A stretch of 6,331 nt of DNA from Halobacteriales archaeon (GCA_020201445.1 JAIVGU010000144.1:1-6331); one strand, 5' to 3'; counted from the stretch's first letter, positions 1 through 5,874 are shown. Notes: generated by a model not told the origin, from the letters alone. Program-made: numbers and translations.

Positions 1-305
1 GTCTGCTGCGGTCCTGACGGGTCGGCCGGGCCGTCGGGCTGCGACGGCCCGCATGGTCCGGCCCAGACGGCGTCTTGCGGCGCCGGACCGGCCGCAGGGG
101 CTGGCCCTGATGGGTCGGCGCTTGCATTGATTGATGGGTCTTCGACCGAAGGCGAAGCGGGCGCGGCGCCCGCCGGGCATGGGTCGAAGGGCGGCACGGC
201 CGCTGCGGGCGGGTCGGCGGCGACTGGCGACGGCATGCCAGCGCCCAGCAGCAAAAGCAAGGCCAAGGAGGCGGTCAACAGCGGGACGCGTGGTAGTGAG
301 TTCAT
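1..305 (-). CDS. Secreted Pro/Ala-rich protein, N-terminal part (cut by left edge)
   Basis: The reverse strand is open for 101 codons from an ATG at 305-303 to the window edge. The first 30 residues are a textbook Sec signal peptide: MNSLPR, a hydrophobic core of Leu/Ala at about 8-22, and an AXA-type cleavage site VAA before Asp31. There is no lipobox Cys at the cleavage point. The mature part seen so far is low-complexity Pro/Ala/Gly/Asp with three DPS units (EDPSI, ADPSG, ADPSG) and two Cys (about 43 and 85), as in linker or stalk regions of surface proteins. A purine-rich GGGGAAGGA lies about 8 nt before the ATG and can serve as ribosome binding site. The role is unknown because the functional domain would lie beyond the edge. 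It sits downstream of a prepilin peptidase gene but does not have a class III (pilin) signal. The gene call is fairly sure; function is not assignable. Confidence 0.72.
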   Translation of the reverse strand, partial: MNSLPRVPLLTASLALLLLLGAGMPSPVAADPPAAAVPPFDPCPAGAAPASPSVEDPSINASADPSGPAPAAGPAPQDAVWAGPCGPSQPDGPADPSGPQQ

Positions 306-566
306 TGGTGGTTTCCTTCCCCCAGGGTTCGTCGCTCCGGGCACGGCAGGAGGAAGATGGATTCCCCCCCCTCCCCCGTTTTTCTTGGCAATCCTGGAAA
401 CCATTTGAACCGATTCGTGAGGACCGGGACTCCGACAACGACAGGACCCAGAGAGCCACGGCCCAAGAACGACGGCGGCGCTCGTTGCGCGGAGGGGTTC
501 GCAGCCTCAGGCAAATCCCCGCAATCCCCGGACTCCCTGCTCGAAGGTTTGGGTGCAGAGCCCGTC
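306..566. other. Intergenic region upstream of the secreted-protein gene
   Basis: This 261-bp gap separates the stop of the KaiC-like gene from the start of the secreted-protein gene, both on the minus strand. Length and lower coding character suggest it contains the promoter for the secreted protein. The only AT-leaning candidate box I see is TTCAAATGG (minus strand, about 399-407), which is weak. A G-run (minus strand, about 364-378, two runs of five and seven G) lies in the presumed leader. No RNA gene is recognisable. The reverse-strand reading frame over 302-514 looks like chance. Confidence 0.4.
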
Positions 567-1196
567 TCAGAACACGCGCCGCGTGCTCTCCATGAAGAGC
601 CCCTTGTCGGTCTCCTTGAACAGGAGGAAGCGCGCCGAGTCGGGCACCCCGCGCATCTTGGTGACCTTCAGGTAGGGGTAGAGGCCGAAGCCCTGCCGGT
701 CGAAGCCCAGCTCCATGACGCCGTCGGCCCACATCTTGAGCAGCGCGACCTCCTTGGGGGTGTGGAGGTCGGGGGTGGCGGTGAGGAGGATGACGGCGCC
801 CGACAGGCGGGCCTGGGCGCGCATGTCGGCCAGCTTGGAGAACATCGTGTCCCAGCCCTGGTGCAGGACCACCTCGCTGAGGGAGTCGAGGACGTAGCGG
901 CCCTTGCCGGGCTCCGGGATGGCCCAGCTCTTGCTGCCGGCCAGCGAGGTCACCTCCGCCTTGCCCGGGTCGGAGCCGACCATCTTGATGCCGGCCAGCA
1001 CCTGCTCGGCGGAGTTGGAGGTGACGACGAAGGCGCAGCCGCCCTGCGACTTGATGCCGCCGGCGGCGAAGTGGTAGGTGAACAGCTCCTGGGCGTTCAT
1101 CGGCTCGCCCAGCAGGAGGTGCACCGTGCCCGGGGGGACGCCGCCGCCGAGCTGGGCGTCCAGCCCCGCGATGCCTGTCGTCAACCGCTCCGCCAC
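567..1196 (-). CDS. KaiC/RAD55-like RecA-fold protein with degenerate Walker A
   Basis: A 209-residue single KaiC-type domain. The opening TTGIAGLDAQLGGGVPPGT (6-24) is the family signature (TGI.GLD..LGGG.P.G). The nucleotide loop that should read GEPGTGKT is here GEPMNAQE (30-37), so the phosphate-binding Lys is Gln and the Mg-binding Thr is Glu. The Walker B strand YVLDSLS (101-107, Asp104) is intact, as are ADGVMEL (157-163) and the terminal KVTKMRGVPDS strand (177-187). Seen: the fold signatures without a working P-loop. Inferred: a non-hydrolysing or regulatory KaiC-like protein, perhaps a partner or sensor. ArlH (FlaH) is a related archaellum ATPase but keeps Walker A, so I do not use that name. 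The start is GTG, supported by GGGGTGAGG five nt upstream. The gene begins 52 bp after the prepilin peptidase and is probably in the same transcript. Confidence 0.85.
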   Translation of the reverse strand: MAERLTTGIAGLDAQLGGGVPPGTVHLLLGEPMNAQELFTYHFAAGGIKSQGGCAFVVTSNSAEQVLAGIKMVGSDPGKAEVTSLAGSKSWAIPEPGKGRYVLDSLSEVVLHQGWDTMFSKLADMRAQARLSGAVILLTATPDLHTPKEVALLKMWADGVMELGFDRQGFGLYPYLKVTKMRGVPDSARFLLFKETDKGLFMESTRRVF

Positions 1197-1201
1197 AGGG
1201 T

Positions 1202-1210
1202 CCTCACCCC
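1202..1210 (-). promoter_or_regulatory. Shine-Dalgarno for the KaiC-like gene
   Basis: GGGGTGAGG on the minus strand contains GGTGA, complementary to the archaeal 16S tail, and ends 5 nt before GTG at 1196. It decides the non-ATG start. Confidence 0.6.
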
Positions 1211-1248
1211 GCCCCTCTTTGAAACCGTTGTTGAACGGATTCCAGGCG

Positions 1249-1938
1249 TCAAGGGAGCATCCCGGGGAGGGCGGCGGCGACGGCGGGCCAGGCGGCCACG
1301 CCCACCGTCAGCGGGAGCATGAAGGGGATCTTGGGCGTCACCCAGGGGCGGCGCACCCCGGCCGCCTCGAGGGCGTCCAGGAGGGCGCCGGGGTTGGAGC
1401 CGACGTGCCGCAGGTAGCGCCAGCGCAGGCGGCCGGGCTCCCCCGCGACCGGCGCCTGCATGGGCCAGACGTGGGCGCGGCGGGCGGCCGCCAGGTCCAT
1501 CGGGACGCCGATGAGCGCCGCCGGCAGCGTGAGGCGCCCGTGCAGGAGGTTCCACGCCAGCAGGACGACGGGGATGCCGACGCCGGCCAGGAGGGAGCCG
1601 AGCATGAGGCCGCCCAGGACCGTCGGGACTGGCGTGCCTCCCACCGTCGGTGGCAGCAGCAGGGCGAGGACCATCAGCCCCTTGGCGTCCGCGCCGCCGA
1701 AGAGGCGGACGAGCCAGAACAGGTAGAACGCCCCGCACAGGGCCGCGCCCACCGCCACCCCCACCCACTCCCCGGCGGCGAGGTCCACGACGTCGAGGAC
1801 CGCGGCGAAGGCGACGAAGGGCATCCAGTAGAGGTTGGCGACGCGGCGGCTGCGCAGGTCGAGGAGGCTCGCGCCGAGCAGCATCGCGACGCCCAGGAGC
1901 AGGCGCGGCTCGGCCCCCCAGGCGAGGCCGGCGCTCAC
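1249..1938 (-). CDS. Archaeal prepilin/preflagellin peptidase (A24 family, membrane aspartyl protease)
   Basis: A 229-residue polytopic membrane protein, the normal length for archaeal FlaK/PibD-type enzymes (about 230). It carries both catalytic aspartates of the A24 family: Asp27 in LLDLRSRRVANLYW, and Asp84 in GGADAKGLM, the archaeal form of the GxGD motif. Hydrophobic segments lie at about 12-26, 39-53, 58-79, 86-97, 105-130 and 207-226. The tail VTPKIPFMLPLTVG (200-213) is the conserved end of archaeal preflagellin peptidases. The enzyme would cut class III signal peptides of archaellins or pilins at the membrane's inner face. Whether it serves archaella or adhesion pili cannot be told; no substrate is in the window. 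GTG start 1938-1936 overlaps the TGA stop of the upstream gene (GTGA), with a G-run a few nt before as weak ribosome binding site. The sequence is extremely GC-rich, which leaves long false frames on other strands. Confidence 0.9.
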   Translation of the reverse strand: MSAGLAWGAEPRLLLGVAMLLGASLLDLRSRRVANLYWMPFVAFAAVLDVVDLAAGEWVGVAVGAALCGAFYLFWLVRLFGGADAKGLMVLALLLPPTVGGTPVPTVLGGLMLGSLLAGVGIPVVLLAWNLLHGRLTLPAALIGVPMDLAAARRAHVWPMQAPVAGEPGRLRWRYLRHVGSNPGALLDALEAAGVRRPWVTPKIPFMLPLTVGVAAWPAVAAALPGMLP

Positions 1939-2801
1939 CGCGTCCCCCCGGTCGCCCGCTCGCGCAGCCGGGCCGCGAAGGCGTCGTTGCGGCGCGGGTC
2001 GGGGGCGTACAGCAGGTCGCGCGCCCACGCGGCGTCGGCGGGCGGGGGCGGCGCGTGCGCCCACTCCGCGAGGCCGGGGTCGGTGGGGGAGAAGGCGGGG
2101 ACGCGCCCGGCCAGCTCGGCGTGCAGGCCCGCGAACCGGACGCCGGGGCCGCGCGCGAGGGCGACGGGGAGGCCGCAGCCGGCGGCGGCCTGCCGGTGGC
2201 GCACGGTGAGCGGATGGAGCTTGAGCAGCACCGGCACGCCGGAGGCGGCGAGGGCGAGCGCCTGCTTTGCGAAGCCCTCCAGGCTCGACGCGTTGGCGCC
2301 GCCCAGGCGGGAGCGCGCGTCCCACGTCGGCAGCCAGAGCAGCGGCCCGTCGGGGTCGGCGTGCGGCAGCCCGGCCTCGTTGAGGGCGGTGTGGCCGAAG
2401 CGGCTCACCTCGGCGTCCCTGAGCATCCCCTCGAAGAGGTCCGCCCAGCGCGGCCCGTAGGCGTTGACCTGCTGGTAGCGGCTGTGGCGCAGGCCGGGCC
2501 GCGCGGGCGGACGCAGCAGCGGGGCGGGGAGGCGGAGCCGGGCGAGCGGGGCGTTGAGGGCGGCGCGGAGGCGGGGCGCCCGCCCGCGCTGGAGGAAGCG
2601 TGGGCTGCATCCCCGGTCCGCGAGGCCGTGGAAGACCTGCACGTTCCAGGCGCCCCGCACCGGCGGGCGGGCGTGGGCCAGCACGGCGACGCGGGCGCGG
2701 CCCGGCTGCGCGGCCATCACGTCGTGCAGGCGGTCCATGAGCGGCCGCAGGTGGGCGGCCTCGTGCGGCTGCCGGTGGGGGAACGCGATGCCGGAGCGCA
2801 A
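1935..2801 (-). CDS. CDP-glycerol glycerophosphotransferase-like protein (TagB/TagF type), possibly lacking an active-site segment
   Basis: Family enzymes move glycerol-phosphate or similar units from CDP-activated donors onto envelope polymers. With a TTG start at 2801 the product is 288 residues. It opens with a short strand and helix (GIAFPHRQPHEAAHLRPLM). Family-like motifs follow in order: NVQVFHGLADRG (about 53-64, first His motif), GHTALNE (136-142, equivalent of the G.PR.D loop), LLWLPTWDAR (154-163, the APTWR strand) and VLLKLHPLT (191-199, the K.HP motif). The next expected element, a D-x-SS motif (ADVLVTDYSS in relatives), is missing; HAELAGRVPAFSP (about 227-239) joins directly to the later GRPxxF-like segment. 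The frame is open up to an ATG at 3026, but that extension lies in base composition of a different type opposite the divergent small genes and is not family-like. TTG is therefore preferred, though it has no clear ribosome binding site and may be leaderless. It overlaps the peptidase gene by 4 bp. Confidence 0.68.
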   Translation of the reverse strand: MRSGIAFPHRQPHEAAHLRPLMDRLHDVMAAQPGRARVAVLAHARPPVRGAWNVQVFHGLADRGCSPRFLQRGRAPRLRAALNAPLARLRLPAPLLRPPARPGLRHSRYQQVNAYGPRWADLFEGMLRDAEVSRFGHTALNEAGLPHADPDGPLLWLPTWDARSRLGGANASSLEGFAKQALALAASGVPVLLKLHPLTVRHRQAAAGCGLPVALARGPGVRFAGLHAELAGRVPAFSPTDPGLAEWAHAPPPPADAAWARDLLYAPDPRRNDAFAARLRERATGGTR

Positions 2802-2823
2802 CGGCCCGGCGAGCCGGCGCGGA

Positions 2824-2830
2824 CTTATCT
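2824..2830 (-). promoter_or_regulatory. Possible TATA element for the glycerophosphotransferase-like gene
   Basis: Minus-strand AGATAAG lies about 26 nt before the TTG at 2801, the spacing of a leaderless archaeal transcript, and stands out as the only AT-rich stretch in very GC-rich DNA. It matches the TTTAWATA consensus poorly. Confidence 0.3.
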
Positions 2831-2852
2831 GCTGCTCGTTCCCATGTCGTAT

Positions 2853-2859
2853 GTTTATG
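2853..2859 (+). promoter_or_regulatory. TATA box for the small zinc-knuckle gene
   Basis: TTTATGG is centred about 27 nt before the ATG at 2883, so transcription would start at or near the start codon (leaderless). The same TTTATGG core occurs before EF-2 at 5834-5843 on the minus strand, which supports it as the local TATA form. Confidence 0.45.
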
Positions 2860-2882
2860 GGGTGAAGGCATCTGCCAAGAGC

Positions 2883-3047
2883 ATGGCAAAGGACAGCGAT
2901 GACTGGCTGGCAGTCGGGCTTGGTCTCTTGCTTGGCTATGCCTTCTACAAGAACCTCACGACAAGGGAATGTCCTTTTTGTCATCAACGTACACCAAAGG
3001 ACCAAGCCACCTGCGTCCATTGTCACAGATGGAGTGGGTTTCAGTGA
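2883..3047 (+). CDS. Small membrane-anchored zinc-knuckle protein (unknown function)
   Basis: Encodes 54 residues: a charged start MAKDSDDW, one hydrophobic helix (about 8-22, LAVGLGLLLGYAFYK), then CPFC (30-33) and CVHC (44-47), a CX2C-X10-CX2C arrangement typical of a structural zinc ribbon, ending RWSGFQ. Likely topology is one membrane pass with the zinc knuckle on the following side. I do not recognise a family. The start at 2883 is chosen because a TATA-like box sits 27 nt upstream; an in-frame ATG at 2844 would add 13 residues (MSYVYGVKASAKS) and cannot be excluded. The stop overlaps the GTG of the next gene. Base composition (about 54% G+C here, by hand count over 2881-3300) and relaxed third positions differ sharply from the genes to the left, which suggests transfer. 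Confidence 0.6.
   Translation: MAKDSDDWLAVGLGLLLGYAFYKNLTTRECPFCHQRTPKDQATCVHCHRWSGFQ
3031..3038 (+). promoter_or_regulatory. Shine-Dalgarno for the two-helix membrane protein
   Basis: GGAGTGGG ends 5 nt before GTG at 3044 and favours that start over the in-frame ATG at 3029, which has no such element upstream. Confidence 0.45.
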
Positions 3048-3373
3048 GCCCAGAGGCCATCGACAACCTCGTCAAATTTGGCCAAGTGGTGCCCGTAGGC
3101 GGTGCTGTCTATGGTGCAATTTTGGCCCAAGACCATGGCCTCTGGTTCTTGGCCTATGCCCTTGTTGCCTACGTGGTCTTTTGGGTGATTTGGCAGGTTA
3201 TCCAAATGGCGGGGCATATGCGTCGTGACTGGCAATATGCTCGTCGTGGTGAGCCAAGGGAAGAAGGCCAGATTGCAACACCCGAACTCGCTGAAAGTGT
3301 CACCCGTTCTTCTCCAGTCCAAAGGACCAACTTACACTCCCAGTCGCCCACCAAAAAACGTCCCGCGAAGTAG
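3044..3373 (+). CDS. Small two-helix membrane protein (unknown function)
   Basis: Encodes 109 residues from a GTG whose last two bases and next base form the stop of the preceding gene (GTGA). Residues 13-28 form a short hydrophobic segment (VVPVGGAVYGAILAQ) and 33-55 a long one rich in Trp, Tyr and Val (LWFLAYALVAYVVFWVIWQV). After RR at 60-61 comes a hydrophilic tail of about 50 residues ending in basic SPTKKRPAK, so the tail is probably cytoplasmic by the positive-inside rule. No known domain is recognised. The overlap implies translational coupling and a joint role with the upstream zinc-knuckle membrane protein. It shares the lower G+C and mixed codon use of that gene. An alternative start is ATG at 3029 (five more residues). 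The antisense frame at 3041-3322 lacks any such organised hydrophobicity. Confidence 0.6.
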   Translation: MSPEAIDNLVKFGQVVPVGGAVYGAILAQDHGLWFLAYALVAYVVFWVIWQVIQMAGHMRRDWQYARRGEPREEGQIATPELAESVTRSSPVQRTNLHSQSPTKKRPAK

Positions 3374-3421
3374 CGCGCCTGTGTGCTACCTACTGCATCG
3401 GGAGTTGAACGGCGATTGCTT

Positions 3422-3440
3422 CGTCTCATTAAATGAGACG
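3422..3440. repeat. Perfect 19-bp palindrome
   Basis: cgtctcattaaatgagacg has 9-bp arms around a single central A. As RNA it gives a 7-bp stem with a TTAAA loop; as DNA it has the dyad form of a dimeric regulator site. It lies 49 bp after the stop of the two-helix protein gene, so it may be a transcript-end hairpin or mark the edge of the lower-GC island. No T-run follows it. Confidence 0.6.
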
Positions 3441-3542
3441 GGCTGGCGACGCCATGCAAGCGAGTGGGCGCGCGCTCAACGTCGAGGCGGCGGTCGGCGC
3501 GTGCCGGTGAACCGCGACGGCTGGCTCCGGCGCTTGGCCCCA

Positions 3543-3607
3543 CGAACCGCGGAAGTCACGGAACCCGCGGAATCAGCCTCCGTGCGTTCCGCGCCCTCCG
3601 CGGTTCG
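3543..3607. repeat. Imperfect hairpin repeat with nested CCGCGGAA units
   Basis: The outer arms CGAACCGCGGA (3543-3553) and TCCGCGGTTCG (3597-3607) pair perfectly over 11 bp. Inside, CGCGGAA (3566-3572) can pair with TTCCGCG (3587-3593), and CACGGA (3557-3562) with TCCGTG (3579-3584). CCGCGGAA itself occurs twice (3547-3554 and 3565-3572). Such nested short-period inverted repeats are typical of dispersed REP-like intergenic elements seen in many environmental genomes. It could also fold in RNA at the end of either convergent transcript. Only one copy is in the window. Confidence 0.5.
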
Positions 3608-3634
3608 GCGGTCCCGCCCTTGAGGCGAAACGTC

Positions 3635-3663
3635 AGAAAAGGGAAGAGGGAAAGGAAAAGGAA
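3635..3663 (-). terminator. Pyrimidine-tract terminator of the EF-2 transcript
   Basis: On the minus strand this is 29 consecutive pyrimidines with several T runs (TTTT twice, TTT once), starting about 41 nt after the EF-2 stop. Archaeal RNA polymerase terminates on T-rich non-template tracts without needing a hairpin, so this is a sensible terminator. Confidence 0.5.
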
Positions 3664-3704
3664 TCGCAGCTTGCTTACTCAGCGTAGTAGCTCGCGGGGT
3701 AGGG

Positions 3705-4808
3705 TTACGGCTTCAGGCCCTTGCGCTCGCGGATCTGGCGCGTGACCTTCTCCTGCAGTTCAGGCGCCAGGACCTCGAAGCCCGTGTTCTCCGTGGACCA
3801 CAGGCAGCGGCCGCCGGTCGCGGAGCGGATGGCGCCCGCGAAACCGAGCATCTCCGCGACCGGCACCTTCGCGGTGATGGTCGTCGAGTCGCCTTCCTGC
3901 TGCATGTCCTGGATGAGGCCGCGGCGCTTCTGGAACTCGCCGGTGGCGGCGCCCATCACGTTGTCGGGGACCGTGACGACGGCCTTCTGCATCGGCTCGA
4001 TGAGCACGGTGCCGGCGATGGTCATGGAGCCGTAGATGGCGTTGCGGACGGCGGGGATGGTCTGGGCGGGGCCGCGGTGGACCGCGTCCTCGTGCAGCTT
4101 GGCGTCCGTGATGATGAACATGACACCCTGGATGGGCTCGCCCGCGCGCGGGCCCGCCTTGACCGCCTCGTTGAAGGCCTCGATGATGAGCTCGAAGGTC
4201 TCGTGCAGGTTCTGGATGGCCTTGGTGCCGTCCACGAGCATGCAGGTGCCGTCGATGGCCTTGATCTTCTTGGTGTAGTCCTTGTACGGGAAGTCCAGGG
4301 CGACCAGCTTCTCGTGGACCTCTTTCTGGTGCTTCTTGGGGTCCGACGGAATCTCGTTGTCGCGCAGCGCCGTGACGATGTTGGCCGGCAGCGGCTCGGC
4401 GGTGATGAAGAACCGGTTGTGGCGGTTGGGCGACTTGCCCTCGAACTCCTGCGGCGACTTGCCCTTCACCGACTCGCGGTAGACCACGAAGGGGTTGGAG
4501 GTGACGATCTGCAGGTTGAAGTCGCGCTCGATGCGGTGGGTGATGACCTCGAGGTGCAGCTCCCCCATGCCCGACATCAGGTTCTCGCCCGTCTCCTGGT
4601 TGATCTTGACCTGCACCGACGGGTCGCCCTTGCTGATCTGGCGCAGCACGTCGACCAGCTTCGGGAGGTCCTTCATGTGCTTGCACTCGACGGCCACGGT
4701 GACGACGGGGTCCGACACGTGGACGATGCGCTCGAAGGGCTCCATCTCGCCATCCGAGGTCATGGTGTAGCCCGCCATCGCGTCGCGCAGGCCCGTGATG
4801 GCGACGAT
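3705..4808 (-). CDS. fusA: Archaeal elongation factor 2, C-terminal part (domains end of II to V), out of frame with the N-terminal part
   Basis: About 367 residues in one frame, resuming EF-2 homology at [15 protein letters not shown] (4808 onward); the first ATG in this frame is at 4778. [20 protein letters not shown] leads into domain III with [19 protein letters not shown], then domain IV carrying [12 protein letters not shown]. The His at 4079-4077 is the expected diphthamide residue. Domain V follows ([13 protein letters not shown] to a C-terminus [11 protein letters not shown], the normal archaeal EF-2 end). EF-2 drives ribosomal translocation with GTP. This half is intact by eye and has every expected motif, so damage is limited to the junction near 4809. 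If translated alone from 4778 it would lack the GTPase domain and could not act as EF-2. Stop TAA at 3707-3705, followed by a pyrimidine tract. Confidence 0.9.
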   Translation of the reverse strand: MVAITGLRDAMAGYTMTSDGEMEPFERIVHVSDPVVTVAVECKHMKDLPKLVDVLRQISKGDPSVQVKINQETGENLMSGMGELHLEVITHRIERDFNLQIVTSNPFVVYRESVKGKSPQEFEGKSPNRHNRFFITAEPLPANIVTALRDNEIPSDPKKHQKEVHEKLVALDFPYKDYTKKIKAIDGTCMLVDGTKAIQNLHETFELIIEAFNEAVKAGPRAGEPIQGVMFIITDAKLHEDAVHRGPAQTIPAVRNAIYGSMTIAGTVLIEPMQKAVVTVPDNVMGAATGEFQKRRGLIQDMQQEGDSTTITAKVPVAEMLGFAGAIRSATGGRCLWSTENTGFEVLAPELQEKVTRQIRERKGLKP

Positions 4809-4812
4809 CGAC
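4806..4812 (-). other. EF-2 frame break with about 113 bp missing
   Basis: On the minus strand, GRLFSGTV ends at 4810, one extra base follows (4809), and IVAITGL starts at 4808 in another frame. Archaeal EF-2 normally has about 38 residues between these two motifs (a stretch like RxGxEVYL...MG...VEE.PAGN). The net change fits loss of 3x38-1 bases rather than a one-base slip. Confidence 0.75.
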
Positions 4813-5763
4813 GGTGCCCGAGAACAGGCGGCCGATGGCGATCTCGCCGGCGTGCGGGTCGATCATGATCTTGGTGACCATGAACGCCACGACGCCGTTG
4901 GGGTTGGCCTCGCGCATGTCACGCCCGACCTTGGTCTCCTGGTCGCCGTGCCAGATGTGGCGGATGCGGTACTCCTGCGCGACCTTGGGGCTGGGGATGC
5001 GGTCGGCCACGGTGTCGAGCACCACGGAGGCGACGGGGGCAAGCTTGGCCAACTCCTTCTGGGTGTCGTTCTTGCAGTGGTTGTAGACGTCCTTGAACGA
5101 GACGCCGGACTTCTTCATGTACGGCAGCGAAACGCCCCACTTGTGGTAGGCGGAGCCGAACATGACCGAGCCGTCCTCGATGCGCACGCCCCACTTGCCG
5201 CGGAACTCCTCCGGCAGGTTGCGGTTGATGAGCTCGTTGACCTTGTTGATGATCTTGACGAAGCGCGCCTGCATCTCCTCGGGGGTGACCTTGAGCTCGT
5301 TGACGAGGCGGTCCACCTTGTTGATGAAGAGGGTCGGACGGACCTTCTCGCGCAGCGCCTGGCGCACCACGGTCTCGGTCTGGGGCATCGGGCCCTCGAC
5401 CGCGCACACCAGGATGATGCAGCCGTCGACGGCGCGCATGGCGCGGGTGACGTCGCCGCCGAAGTCGACGTGGCCCGGCGTGTCGATGAGGTTGACGAGG
5501 TAGTCCTTGTTGTTGAAGTGGTGCACCATCGAGGCGCACGCGGCGTTGATGGTGATGCCGCGCGCCTGCTCCTCGGGGTCGAAGTCGAGCGCGCGCTGCT
5601 GGCCGGCCAGCTCCTGCGAAATCATGCCGGCGCCGGCGAGCAGGTTGTCCGAGAAGGTGGTCTTGCCGTGGTCGATGTGGGCCGCGATGGCGATGTTGCG
5701 GATGTTCTCGAGGTTGCCCATGACCGAGACGGCCTTGGCGATGTTGTCTTCCTTGCGTCCCAT
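4810..5763 (-). CDS. fusA: Archaeal elongation factor 2, N-terminal part (GTPase domain and start of domain II)
   Basis: 318 residues of good EF-2 from ATG 5763. Motifs: G1 AHIDHGKTT (28-36), switch [16 protein letters not shown] (68-82), G3 [11 protein letters not shown] (94-104), G4 NKVDR (148-152), G5 GSAYHKWG (203-210). Domain II begins about 260 with [19 protein letters not shown] and reaches [17 protein letters not shown] (302-318). The [12 protein letters not shown] form of switch I resembles Thermoplasmatota EF-2. Beyond Val318 the frame stays open to about 3760 but codes only Arg/His/Gly-rich nonsense, a by-product of high G+C. Start choice: the protein begins [11 protein letters not shown] like most archaeal EF-2, with GGTG just upstream. 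Together with the downstream part the locus would give about 685 residues against the usual 725-735. Confidence 0.92.
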
Positions 5764-5833
5764 AGTGCACCAGCGGAGTCTGAGCCGGGGTAGGGGTCTA
5801 CCCTGGACTTCTGGGGGTCGGGGACCTGTCCGC

Positions 5834-5843
5834 CCATAAAAGG
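5834..5843 (-). promoter_or_regulatory. TATA box of the EF-2 gene
   Basis: Minus-strand CCTTTTATGG lies in the 111-bp gap before EF-2. A start about 26 nt downstream (near 5813) would give a leader of about 50 nt ending in GCTGGTGCACT, whose GGTG can pair with the 16S tail before ATG 5763. A strong separate promoter is expected for EF-2. Confidence 0.6.
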
Positions 5844-5874
5844 GTGGTGGCTGGGAAAACCGGGCGGGAAGCGC

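Larger units (their letters stand above)
3374..3704. other. Convergent intergenic spacer (331 bp)
   Basis: This lies between the 3' end of the plus-strand small genes and the 3' end of EF-2 on the minus strand. It holds a 19-bp palindrome, a larger inverted-repeat structure and a purine run, listed separately. G+C rises again to the right of about 3440. I see no tRNA, rRNA or convincing coding sequence; the short ATG frame at 3454 (18 codons) is too small to support. Confidence 0.6.

Noticed and set aside
1249..2889. A 546-codon minus-strand frame covering both the peptidase and the region upstream
   Set aside because: Only the part from GTG 1938 is a real protein (the A24 peptidase). The rest is Arg/Pro/Ala-rich and lies opposite or across the glycerophosphotransferase-like gene in another frame.
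1935..3026. Extension of the glycerophosphotransferase-like frame to ATG 3026
   Set aside because: The extra 75 residues run antisense to the zinc-knuckle gene in lower-GC DNA and show no family similarity; homology begins only near 2800.
357..3047. Long plus-strand frames (357-1322, 1078-2460, 1650-3047 before 2844) and plus frames antisense to EF-2 (4077-4868, 4795-5793)
   Set aside because: They are mirror frames of well-supported minus-strand genes, with Arg/Gly/Ala or His/Val/Asp-skewed composition caused by high G+C and no recognisable domains.
3041..3322. Minus-strand 93-codon frame opposite the two-helix protein
   Set aside because: It has no ordered hydrophobicity or motif, whereas the plus strand gives clean membrane helices, a coupled start and a ribosome site.
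3413..3480. GTTGAAC and GCTCAAC resembling integron attC core sites
   Set aside because: The order and orientation of the two 7-mers are wrong for one attC site, and there is no integrase or cassette array nearby.
3225..3745. Plus frames 3225-3623 and 3464-3745 in the convergent spacer
   Set aside because: They cross the island edge, the palindromes and the EF-2 3' end and are Arg/Ser-rich without motifs.
3760..4809. Continuation of the EF-2 N-terminal frame to 3760
   Set aside because: The frame is open but the residues are nonsense; true EF-2 homology lies in the neighbouring frame.
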